Positions 1-11,300 of a stretch of 64,000 bases of DNA are shown piece after piece (within the stretch, counting starts at the first letter, position 1; the number at the start of each line of letters is the position of its first letter). The position numbers and the translations under genes were made by a program. This DNA comes from Tetracentron sinense (lineage: Eukaryota > Streptophyta > Magnoliopsida > Trochodendrales > Trochodendraceae). The DNA lies in NCBI GenBank assembly GCA_015143295.1, contig CM026568.1, positions 12,964,607 to 13,028,606 of the forward strand. Direction: 5' to 3'. The notes under the pieces are model-generated. The model was given only the letters and a program-made list of their open reading frames with translations, was not told the origin of the DNA and ran no database searches.

Positions 1-1185
1 GGCGATACAATTTACCCGGGACCCGATCTGGGCTCCCCGAGGGACCACATAAAATCACAACATCACATAGGGGTCTCCGACCCTTTTTCATTCACGTCAA
101 AAGACATGCATATACTTCACATGAAATAATATAGCAAAATAAGCGGAAAAAGAGAAGAAAAGAGGGGTTTTACCTGCTTCACGCGTTTTGAGGCATCTAG
201 AGCCGAAACGGACACCGCCAATGCACTTGGAAGGATGATCAACCCCAAGGTAGGGCGCATGCAACTTTCTCTCTCTACCATTTTTTTCTCTCTACACACC
301 AAACGAGATGCCGGAGAGAAAATTAGACGCCGCCAACGCGTCGGGGACGTCGAAAAACCCTAAGGGACCTCCTTTTCCCTCTCTCTTCCTTTCTCTCCTC
401 ACTTTCTCTCTCTAAAATGCTGTGGCAGAACCTCCCCCTATGAATACAGAACGTGAGAAATGGGGGAGGTTGTCCTCCATTTTATATATAAGGTCATGTG
501 CTATGCACATGACCTTAATAAATGGTCCCGTTGACCAAGTCAACGGTTGACCGTTTGACTATTTTTTTGCGTTCTCTTATGTATACGGCTTCCGTAGTCC
601 TACTTAATGACATCCGATTTTGACGAAACTTTAGGTGACCGAACTTGGGGCAGTCCGACACCTACTGTAAAAATTTCGGGGAAAAATACTGAGTTTTGAC
701 AGCTGCACTTTAATCCAAAAGAAAATTGCAAAACCCACTAATTTTCTGATTTCGGACACAAAACACGTTGTCGTTTCTTCGTTTGAGATAACTAACTGCC
801 GAGACGACAGACATTAGTCCCCACGGCCGACCGACACGCATTAGTGCCAACCGCACGGATTTTTATTAGAATCTCCAACAGATATTGGGTCCCACTTAAT
901 TTCTGAAAATATGGAAATTTCTCATTTTTCTCAATTTTATCACATAATGGCCCCACGGTCCCGCGAAATGGTACATGACGGAATCGATACGGTAGGGGTG
1001 TGTCCTGGCAGTCGACCGGCACACTGTGTGCGAGTTTCGCCAAAAGATACTGAGATTTCCTCGGTGCACTTCAATCCCGAGCAAAATCCATTTTTTTATT
1101 AATTTAACAAATAATTAACTAATTAACCTCCATTAAGGACCCATAAACACATAATTTTATTATATTAAAATTCCGGGTCGTTACA
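1..1185 (-). mobile_element. Gypsy-type LTR, partial at window edge
   Basis: On the minus strand the segment starting at 1185 reads TGTAACGACCCGGAATTTT, a start typical of some plant Ty3/gypsy LTRs. It runs to the window edge. It contains motifs common in such LTRs (a repeated GTCAA/TTGAC stretch near 530-560 and short diverged internal duplications, for example 655-715 against 1010-1085). No internal coding region is visible, so it may be a solo LTR or the end of an element outside the window. It lies in the large CCZ1 intron. The superfamily call rests on the LTR start alone. Confidence 0.5.
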
Positions 1186-1989
1186 TAAACTCTTTTGGTT
1201 TTTTCGGTCTAAGGTAACAATACCACAAGGCAAAGCTACAGTTAAACGGAAGGAAAACACGCACCACTCACGCGCACGCGCACGCACACAGCCACTAACC
1301 ACCCAACTCATGAAGCTTCACACCACAGGAACCTCAAAACGGGTACCAGCCATTTGAGGGCCATGGAACTTTATGAGCTAGGGTGGCCGGTAGTAAACTA
1401 CTGAGGTTGGACTAAACTCTTTGGTTTTTTTGGTCTGTCTGTCTCTTTATAAAGAATGTTAGTGCTATATTCATTTGTTTAAAAACATTAAAATCGGTTT
1501 TGAAGTTATTCCTCATCAAATCAGTTCTACTTGGCCATATTGGAATTTGTATTACTGGAGATGGACAAAAGAGAAACCATGTCACTTGAGGCCAATGCGA
1601 ACGAGGCAGATTTCATGATAAAGTAACCAATGAGTTTTAGTGTTCTTTATAACTTTTGATTTGCGAGGCAATTTTCTTTAAAGAAATGGCCAGAGTCAAC
1701 GATAGATTTGATGACTTTTCGCTGCCTTAAAAGTCTCTGGTTCTTCTTTGGACAAATTGATTAGTCTCTATCAAAACCAGTGTAGTCAACTGTCGCCTAG
1801 GCCACCGCCTCGCCTAGCTAGGACCCCTATTGCCTAGATCTTGATCTAGGCGGGCACTCCCTAAATATTATATACTATAAACAAAATAAAGCAAATTTTG
1901 GTTTCCTAGGCATCGACTCACCTAGGGAACCTCCCTATTGCATGGACACTTGATTACACTGATCAAAACAGAGTAACTTAGCTGATTTT
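1186..1989. other. CCZ1 intron sequence, no gene seen
   Basis: No exon or RNA gene was found here. Two imperfect direct copies of a 25-bp T-rich motif (about 1187-1212 and 1411-1436) and a stretch rich in CCTAGGC near 1797-1930 suggest remnants of repeats. I looked for upstream CCZ1 exons on the plus strand and did not find any. Confidence 0.4.
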
Positions 1990-1997
1990 GTCCATGG

Positions 1998-2847
1998 CAA
2001 GGTTTAAAACTTTGGTGTATACTCCGGTAACTGGGAAGTGAAAACATTCTGAAGAACTTTGAGGAAACATTGTAAAAACTAAGGAAATGTAGGAAATATT
2101 AGGGAAACGTTGAAAAAATCTAAGATAAAACTTTTAAGAAATATAAAATCAAGTACATTCACATTCAAAACACATTATAGATAAATAAATAAAACAATTA
2201 AAGTAGAAAATGATATTAGTAACAAGTGACATAAGTTGTCTTACATATTTGAAACTTGAAAAGTCAAAGTTATGCATATTCAGTGGTCTAAAGCCATGGT
2301 TTTGAAGAAACATGTCCTCGTAAATGAGAAACACTACATAATTAGGGCACAACACAAACTTGTACCTAGAGAGTTATTACGTAGCTCTAAATTATCTACA
2401 GTGTTAAGTAGTTAACACGTCACCGCAATGATATGATGTTTACCAAAATACTCCCAAAACCATCTAGTTTTATCACTAGATTTTAATTTTACTTCAAGAT
2501 ACAAGGAATTTGACACATTTGTGCTGGAAATAGACCGAATGTGTCGAAATTTAAACTTTGATTCAAAATATGTCTGGTTAACATTTTCTGTACGTATCGA
2601 CCAAAACATCATATTTATATAAATCTTTGTACGTATGGACCAAAACCAAAACATCATATTTATTTAAATCTTCGTACGTATCGACCAAAACATCATATTT
2701 ATATAACTCAGAAAGTAATGTTTTAGTACGAACACAAGGAAATGTCTTATTGTAATTTAGATATGTTGCAGGTAGGTTCAGAGTCATTACCAATGGAGAC
2801 GGACACCTCGTAGGAAACATTAGGAAATGTGCCATTTTAAGACCATG
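1998..2847. mobile_element. hAT-type nonautonomous element (CATGGTTTAAAA family)
   Basis: The ends are an imperfect terminal inverted repeat (CAAGGTTTAAAAC at the left, TTTTAAGACCATG at the right). They are flanked by 8-bp near-repeats GTCCATGG (1990-1997) and GTCTACGG (2848-2855), 6 of 8 identical, which fits an old hAT target-site duplication. The interior has no coding capacity. It shares sequence with 23197-23400 in the opposite orientation. The same family recurs at 9133, 9533 and 41711. Confidence 0.55.
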
Positions 2848-2855
2848 GTCTACGG

Positions 2856-3733
2856 TCGGTCAGCTTAATCATTTGCTCTTAATGCTGGCATATTTGAAGC
2901 ACATAGTTTATAAAGTTTTAAACTAACTATTTCCGCTTTTAATGTTTTTAGTCTATGGTTTCACAAGTATGGTAAGACTATGGACTAACAGAAACCAATT
3001 CGGCATTGCTCCAACCACCCCATTTGAGCATCAATACCAATACATTCCTTTTTTCTCTTGATCCGTAAAGATGATCAATGGTTATATATATTAACCCATC
3101 AATAGCACATGAATTGGGGTGCTGATGGTAAAATTCTTTAATAGCTCCTATACTCTTACAGTTCATCCCTGTGCTGGATGCCTGATCTTTTCATCCTTCA
3201 AAGTGGAACCCGCAACAATAACTTTCTAATTATTTCTAATATTCCCACACTACTGATTTAGCTGGTGGTTTTGTTTTGCTTCTAGTATTCTCTTTCATCA
3301 CCACATGTATTATATGGAACTGTATTTTGGTGTCTGTTAGGTTACGTCTGCTTATTTGCCTGTGTTAGCACATAGTATTTAATAATTATGGCTATGAGTG
3401 GTCTGGGCTTGGTCCAATGCGGTAGATCCTAAGTCGAAGCCCAGAACAGGATCAAGAAGGTCTCAGTAGTTCTGGCCCAAGCCCTGCCGAATAGGTGTTC
3501 TTATCTGGGGTGTGAAAACCTGACTAAAGCAATTCATATTCTAGGCACGGTCCTATCATGACAGTGATGTGGCTCATGCACAAGCTCATCCCATGAAGAC
3601 CTGGCCTGGAAGCCTGTCAAGTTGGTCTGGGTATTGACAGTGTCAATAGTAATTTGAATTGCCTACTTATCATCCTGAAATGGATTTTAATCTTAAAAGA
3701 GTGCTGATATTTTCTTTATATGCGGTGTCACAG
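2856..3733. other. CCZ1 intron sequence, no gene seen
   Basis: AT-rich intron ending in a normal acceptor (TGTCACAG at 3726-3733). I recognise no repeat or exon here. The only open frames are short and without similarity that I can place. Confidence 0.4.
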
Positions 3734-3963
3734 GAATCTTTGGTTGCCCTTAGTAAGTTGAGAGAAGAGGTTGATTTAGAGAAGAGTAGAGCAAAATGGG
3801 ATGACCCCACTCATGAGAAAGAATTGGAGGTATGCATTAGAGCAAAAAACAATGCTTGGGTTATTGCACAGGTTACAAGAGGGAAAGAGCTTTATATGGT
3901 TCTAGAAAAAGCCAACGAAACGCTTCTATATGCCTCAGATGCTGTTGAGAAGTTCAGCAACAG
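3734..3963 (+). CDS. CCZ1: CCZ1 vacuolar fusion protein, penultimate exon
   Basis: This encodes part of CCZ1, the subunit that with MON1 forms the exchange factor for Rab7-type (RABG3) GTPases on late endosomes and drives trafficking to the vacuole. The exon starts after a CACAG acceptor and ends at a GTACAC donor. It encodes 76 codons plus two bases. The segments CIRAKNNAWVI and TRGKELYMVLEKANETLLYA, followed by SDAVEKFSN, match my recollection of the highly conserved C-terminus of plant CCZ1. The upstream frame stays open into the intron (3659-3733), but the acceptor and the family match both place the exon start at 3734. No stop or frameshift is present. The exons for the Longin domains are not in the window. 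Confidence 0.88.
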
Positions 3964-4730
3964 GTACACATGTTTCTTCTGGCTTTGCTACTTGTTTTCT
4001 AGGTGCCATCTGACTTGTGTTCTTTAAAATCTCTGGAGTTGACCAACAATTTTTAAAAAATGCACAAAACACTGTTGCCTGTTCTGGAGTCTAGAAAAAT
4101 GCCCTTTGACTTGAGAAGTAACAGGAACTGTACCCTGAACATTATGGCTAATCCTAGAGCTACATCTGGATTCTCGATACTACCAATGTTCTTCGACTCT
4201 TACCTCTTAATTATTTCACGTATGCTGGCGTTAACAGTCACAGCTGTATCTTTATTCTTTACCAGAGAAAAATAACAATAAAAAAGTGATACAAAAGAAG
4301 TATTAATAAATAAAAGTCACAGATGCTTGTCATTGTATTGAAAAAACGAAACAAAAAAAAGAGTGATTGTCATTGTATAGAATAACCAAGGAGTCGGGGT
4401 TGAGAGATGCTTATCCACCCGAAAAGGAAAGGTTATTTGATGTTCTACCAAGGTGAGAGTTCAGAAACACTCTTTATGTCACACTCACAATAAGTAATTC
4501 CATGTAAGAAAAGATGCTTATATATAATGTATTGTGCCATCTGTAGCTTTCTATGAGGTGGAAGTGTCAAAGGAAACTTCTTATCTTGACCTGAAATGCT
4601 AGAGGAAAACAATTTTCTTTATATATATATATATGTGGAGAGAGAGGCAATTTTACTGATCCCAGACAGGTTTGGGAACATAAAATATCCCTTAAAAACT
4701 CTTTAATCAGTTTATTCTTGATCTGTGCAG
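3964..4730 (+). other. CCZ1 last intron
   Basis: A 767-bp intron with GT-AG ends (GTACAC donor, GTGCAG acceptor). It contains a (TA)n run near 4620-4635. No other gene or clear repeat was seen in it. Confidence 0.7.
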
Positions 4731-4761
4731 ATATTGCAATGGAGCTTTTTCTTTGGATTAG
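4731..4761 (+). CDS. CCZ1: CCZ1 last exon and stop codon
   Basis: This short terminal exon follows GTGCAG. Its first A completes the Arg codon begun in the previous exon (AG + A), then encodes YCNGAFSLD and TAG at 4759-4761. That is the C-terminal ending I recall for plant CCZ1, which makes the join convincing although the exon is only 31 bp. A candidate polyadenylation signal AATAAA lies at 4892-4897. Confidence 0.87.
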
Positions 4762-5076
4762 GGGGAATATCTTGAACTAGCACTTGGAGAACAGAACAAG
4801 ATGTGTTTGTTTTAGGCGCTTAGCAAGCACTCTGTTAATTTTTTGGCTCTTGTTCCTGAGCAGAGCTCCTTTCTGTAGATTATTGTAACAAAATAAAACA
4901 AATACAAATTTAGCAGTTAAATATTGTATTTGTTTCTTTTCTGATACAAATGAGCCCAGATATGCTGGGAGAGAATATTTGCTGATTTTATATATATATA
5001 TATGCAGAAGCAGTAAGTTGGCATACTTTAATTACAGAGACTGAACTCCCACTATCAATAATAACAGGTATACTAT
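4762..5076. other. Intergenic gap between convergent genes
   Basis: About 315 bp separates the CCZ1 stop (plus strand) from the channel stop (minus strand). It must hold both 3'UTRs. AATAAA for the plus strand is at 4892. I see no canonical AATAAA for the minus strand in the gap, so the channel transcript may use a variant signal or run into the CCZ1 3' end. A (TA)n run lies at 4989-5003. Confidence 0.6.
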
Positions 5077-5324
5077 TTACATCGAGGGTGTTTCATTAAC
5101 CAAATACAGCTTCTTACCATCATTAATCATGTTAACATCAAGGATTTTACCAGCATCCTCCGATAAAATACAAGGACCACCTGAAAATTTTAGCTGCTCC
5201 ACTGCCATCTTGATGAGCTCTTCAATGGTGTGTGGAACCCATAACACAACTCCCTGTTTCCTCTCCTCTTTAGGGTCCCATGGGTGGAAGGGGAACACCG
5301 TACATGTCCTTGGGTGCATTTTAC
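5077..5324 (-). CDS. SKOR: K+ channel exon 13 (KHA domain, stop)
   Basis: The acceptor is ATAACAG. GT completes a Gly codon, followed by 81 codons and TAA at 5079-5077. It encodes CTVFPFHPWDPKEERKQGVV, then a VLWVP...IEELI...LSEDAGKI pattern and DGKKLYLV. This is the KHA domain rich in hydrophobic and acidic residues that ends plant Shaker channels and helps tetramer clustering. The open frame extends upstream to 5622, but that part is intronic: it lacks family similarity and lies before the acceptor. Confidence 0.9.
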
Positions 5325-8300
5325 CTGTTATTGGAAACAGAATTGCAGTTACAAACTCACTGAAAACAGGAGTAAGCGACGAACACTCAATAAGATGAGA
5401 TCCAATGAACCTGTTCGAAAATGAAACCAGATAGTACAAATTAACATATTTACGGTAGCTGGGATATCTTTGTTTTGTTTGTTGGGGCCTACGGTGAGCT
5501 CTGAGGACCATCCTTGTGCTCGAAAATGCAATAGTGATAATAGTAATCATGAACTTGATGACCATGCAAGATGATGCTGGTAATAAAAAAATTGTGACCA
5601 AATGCTTGGGGGAAAAAATCAATGATAAAGAGGATCTTTTTACCTCAAGGCTGGGAATGTGATAAAGCCATGGGTAATTTCCTAATCTTGGAGATCAAGG
5701 TCACTTCTACCAGTCATTCAAGCGATATTTTAATAGCATTTATAAATTATAATCATGGTTTAGACTTATTTTAGTTTTTCTCCCGACAAAGATGCCAAAG
5801 AGTTCAACAATTTAGTATGAGATTCATTAAAATGGAAGTCACGAAATCTTTAGGATGAGAAGCAGATGGGACTTAATAATACCTTGGATTTCTTGAGAGT
5901 AACCAGGGAAGTCAGATAACTGAGTGGACTTTGCATCTTCCAGTAGCTTGATTAAATTCTTATTTCCACACGTACGGCCTTCATCAAGTGGAGTGTTTCC
6001 CCATCTGCAGAGTTCAGATGGCCAATCAATGGTTAGTTATATCTGTTGGCAGCTCAAGTAAAGACTTCTTTTTTGCAAACACATATTTATTCACATTTCC
6101 TAAGTTGGCAATGTAGATAAAAGTCTAAAGAGAAGAATTAAAACAATATGATTTTTTTAAAAAAACAAGGTTATGCTTCAGAAACGAAGTCAATCTTCCT
6201 CAGTGCTAACTCTGAAGAATAGATGCATATGGCACAACTAAGGGTTCAATGCATGGTGAAGAGAACACACTGTTTGCAGGCTTGGGAAAGTCTGGATACA
6301 ATTTAAATAAATAATGGTGGATTTGCTATGTTAATTTTTTTTTTCTTTTTTTCTTTGGGTAAAAGGATAGGCTATGTTCTATAGATGCTGGGATAGGTGA
6401 GTTGGCAAGGTAAAAAAATTAGTATAAACTATAAAGATATTTATATGACTATGAAGTGCTAAATATATGGTTGAAAAATTGGGTTGTATCATTTATCTAG
6501 ATTGGGATACATACATAGAAAAATGTTAAAATTTTATGCAGTGCGGAGAATGAAGCTCTGGAATGTTGCAATCTGACAAGTTTCAAAGCAGGTACCTCAC
6601 CATGGGACAAGGTGGATATGATTTGCTTAGTGTTAGTATTTGTGGGTCAGCACTGGAAGCTATTGACTAATTTTGAGACGAGATTTAGAAAAGAATATCA
6701 GGAATGAGATCAAACAAGACCTGAACCCTGACTGAAGTTCGCATAAGAGCAACATATATTTTAAACTGTGACACCAATATCTCACTGGGATGACAAGAAT
6801 TAAGATTGGACTATACCAAATAAAAAACACATTGCAAGAAAACATTTTGTCATGGCCCTTGATATACCCAAAGACGTAAACCGTGTTGTACTAAATCCTA
6901 CAATCCCTCGTGGATTAATCAACCTAACCCAAGAGCTTTTCTTAAGCAACATGAGCATAAGAAAACCAAAGGAGAGAACAAGAGAGATTATAAGAAAAAA
7001 GCACTTTGTATTCCGAAGAGAAGATTGCTTACAAGTTGAGAGGTAAGAAGTAATTTACAAACCAGAGACCTACCCTGTATATAGACAACCTAGCCTAGGA
7101 ATATCTGAACTTCTAGAATATTCAAGGGACATTCAGAGTTCTCTCAACACTACCTGTGTATCTCCTTCCATAAAATTCTACACAATTCCCGAGTATTCCG
7201 GAGTCTTCTACTCTCTTCTAAAATCGTCTATAACATTCTAGATAATTCTCCCCCAACTATCCTAGCGACGCCTTTATTTTGTCTTCCCATGGAATGACCA
7301 AAGCTGCTCTTGCCACATCTTAGCTCGCCTTCATCTATGTGGGTCATTTGAATCTTTATGACTGTTTAAGATAACTCACATGGAATATTGGATTATTCTT
7401 TAGTCAACATATCTTTCCATACCCTCTTGGTGATAGGAAATGGGCCTTCGTACTTCCTTTTCAACCCCTTGTGTTCCTAGTTATGCGATAGGAGATTCAC
7501 TGTTACTAGGTCTCCTTATACGAATTTGTCGCTTTTTCTTCTTGGCCTGTTTTTTTCCTGTAGTCCTCTGCTTTGTCAAGGAAGGTGTATGTCACCTCTC
7601 ACTTCTATTGCCTACCTTCAGTGAGCTGTAAAGCAAATAACATTTTTATGACCTTCCTTGGTCCCTTGCACCCCTAGGACCATATATGGAGATCCCTTGT
7701 CCACAATGCACATGGAGTTCACAAATGGTATGAATACCTCCTTTACCCTACTCGGGAACTCTATCTCTAGGACGAATTAATAGTCATCCATCGAACCACA
7801 GATAGATCCACCTGTTCCTTCTAGTTACCAAGTTATCTCAACTCCCGTGGATTGCCTTTTCCTCTAAGTTGGCGGCCTTGATCCACCTGCCTCCTTAGTC
7901 GTCTCCAAGCCTAATCTCTTTGCTTCTTCTGCCAAGACTGAGTTGCGAGTATCCCCCATGTCCAACAGTGCACATATGGGCTTCCTATTGATGTGCACTT
8001 CCACATACATGAGCCCTTTGTTCGAGGGTTTCAACGTCTTTCGGTGGAGCTTCCTCTCTAGGTACTTCTTGCAGCCTTATCCCTTTTCAAAATGATTCTT
8101 CGATTCTCCCTTACATAGCAATGAGAAGTTGCAATGACCCTATCCTCGACTCCTCGTTATTTTATTCTTCATCTAGTTTGGACGCAATTTCAAGGCTTTC
8201 CTCTTTGAGCATTCTTGAGCCAAATGCTTCCCATCCCAGATGAAGCAGTTAAAATCCCTTGTCTCGAACTTTCCATGCCCATTGTTGTCGTTCTTTTCGT

Positions 8301-11300
8301 CTCTGCCATCCTTGTTACTCGATGGTATGGGTGACTCTTGAATTGATCCCTTCTCTCCACCACCTTTTCCATAGCTATCTTCTGGAGTCTTGGTTCAGAA
8401 GGATCAATCTTCTTAAACCCCACCAGTTCTGCTATCCCCATGGCCATTGCAAAACAACTCGTTGTTTAACTCTTGCTCAGCCCAATTTTGGAGACCATCC
8501 ATAAAATTGAAGAATAAATCCTTATCGAGCATGTCTTGAATCTCTAATATAAGTGAATTAACTCTTTCACATAATCTTTGAAAGACGTTTAAGATTCTTA
8601 CTCGCCAAGTACCTTTTTTGGATAGAGTTGCCTCTTCGTCTCTTACTTAAAGTCACCACATCTCAATGTTTCAAGTCCCGCGTTCTATGTCAGCATGATG
8701 ACTACGACACCTTAGGGTAGCAATGTCAAAGAGGTACATCTTTGCGCTTCGTACCTTGGTCATCTCGTTCTCGAGTGAGATCGCCTCGAAATATTGTTCC
8801 ATTTTCCATAGGAAGTTTTCTAACTCTGGCCTTCTTCCATAAAGCCTAATTGCCTCGCATCTCCTCAACTAGGGTTTGCAACAAATTCAATGTCTCCAAC
8901 ACCGTGTTCAAGGTGCCCGGTGATTCCTATTTGAGTTCCTCAAGCCTCAAAGATCTCCATGCATGGGCAAATTTCTTCAAATAGATCTCGGCAATCAGTA
9001 ACAACAAGCTCTAACCTGAAAAGTTATGCCTCCATAATAGCATATATGTCCTTGGAGTGTTGTGACTAGTTTTACCTTTTATCGCCTTTACTTTTTCATT
9101 CACATTTTCCGATATAGCATCTATATCTCACACATGGTTCAAAATATCGATACCGGGTGCCGTATCGGGGAATCAAAAACAAGATAAGTATTGGTGTATA
9201 GGACCGTATCAGATGGATATGACAAAAAAAAATCAAGATATGCTAAGAACCGCTTAGATACACATGGAAATACTTGGATACCTTGCATTAAACTTTGTTA
9301 ATGCAAATATAAGCTAAAAACAAACAAAATGAAGGCCTCCAACTACATTTATAATCATACATATGAGAGTTAAAAATTTTATAAGTTAAAAAAGGCGTGC
9401 GTGTTGATAAACAAGTATGAAAATACGAACCTTGGTCACTTAGCCAAGTATAGAAAATACAATCTAGATATTAAAATCTTAAATTCAATGAGTTAAGTAA
9501 GAATGTATTGAATTACAACCATAAATTATAAGTATGGTTCAAAATATCAGTATCGGGTGCCGTATTGATAAGTCCAAAACAAGATACGTATTGACATATC
9601 AAACTGTATTGGATGGATACAATGAAAAAAATAGGATACGCTAAAAAAGATTAGATTCGCAAGGAAAAACTTGGATACTTTGCATAAAAATTCTTTTAAT
9701 GCAAATATAAGCTAAAAAAAAACTAAACGAATGAATCCAACTAAGTTTATAATCATACATATAAGAGTTAAGAAATTTATAAATTAAAAAATGCGTTAGT
9801 GCTGATAAACAAGTATGAAAATACAAACCTTAGTCACTTAGTCAAGTATAAGAAATAAAATCTAGAAATTAAAACCTTATATTCAATGATTTAAATAAGA
9901 ATGTATTGAATTACAACCATAAATTATTAGCTTGAATGTAAATTTTTTTTATGTTGAACTGTTACACTGTTAGTTGATTTTTTGATCCTATAAATGAAAA
10001 TATTTTTGAAGACTAAAATATGAGACTTCTTTTGCCAAAATTTTGGATTTTGGTAATGTTTTGATATAGTATAGAATTTTATTTGAGCAATATCTTACCA
10101 TTTGAAAGTTAAAATTTTGACACAATATCTAAAAGGTGCTAAAAAGTGGATTTTGTTCTTGAACCTCAAAGTTGACTTTATTCTTCAAGAATTTAGATCT
10201 AGGATTTTTTTTTTTGATTTCACATGGAGAGTATAACCTTCTTTACATATAAATATTTTAAGTAAATGAAAGTAAAATTAATTTAAAATCATTCACTTAT
10301 ATAATATTTTATGTAAATAAATTGTGCGTATCGGGCTTGTGCTGTGAATCCTAGTGTAAATAGGAGAGAAAAAAATTAACTAAAATATCCCTCATATCGG
10401 GCCGATATGGAGTCGATACGAGGGAGTTTTTTTTTTTTCAACATACCAATGTATCAGGCAGCTCCAAATTAAATACTTATCGACCCATATCCGTCGATAC
10501 GTATCAAAATTTTAAACCATGATTATAAGCTTGGATCTAAGTCTTTTTATGTTGAACTATTACATTGTTAGTTGACTTTTTGACCCTTTAGATGACTAAA
10601 CTATGAGGCAATTTTTTGTCGGACTTGTAGGTTTTGCTAATGTTTTGACATAGTAGAATTTTATAAATTTTAATATAATATAATTGAGAAATACCCATTT
10701 GAAAGTTGAAATTTTGACCTAATCCCTAAACCATTTACTTAAATGATATTTTATGCCAATATGTTGTGCTTATTTGGTCTGTCCTGTGGATCCTAGTGTA
10801 AATGGAAGTAAAGAAAACATAATTAACTAAAAAATCCCTAGTATTGGCCCCGTATCAGCCCGATATGGCCCGATACAGGGGAATTTTTTTTCTAGGGTAC
10901 TAGTGTATTGGGTAGCTCCAAACATGATACGTATTGGCCTGTATCGACCGATACGTACCGTAATTTTAAACCATGATCCCACAAGAGTTACATCCTCCAT
11001 CTTACCGTGCTTTGTACCACTTGTCAAGGCCCTAGGTCTTCCCTAAGACTGAGATCATGCAACACTTGATCTTACGATCCTTCATGGACGAGTTAGCCTA
11101 ATCCCAAGACCTTCCCTTAAGTAACTTGAACACAAGAACACCGGATGAGAGCACAAGAGAGATTTTGAGCAAATAACACTTTACATTCCAAAGAGAAAAT
11201 TGCTTACAAGTTGAGAGGTACTTTACAATGAGGAGCTCACTCCTCTCTATATAGATAACCTAGGAATATTCTAGACTTCTATAATATTCTTTAATTGTAT

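Noticed and set aside
3659..3733. Possible in-frame start of the CCZ1 exon
   Set aside because: A standard acceptor follows at 3733 and the family match begins exactly after it. The upstream residues are not conserved.
5129..5398. 89-codon plus-strand open frame
   Set aside because: It is antisense to the KHA exon and has no similarity of its own.
5349..5622. Open frame continuing upstream of the last channel exon
   Set aside because: It lies before the ATAACAG acceptor, lacks family similarity, and the exon 12 to 13 phase fits only the start at 5324.
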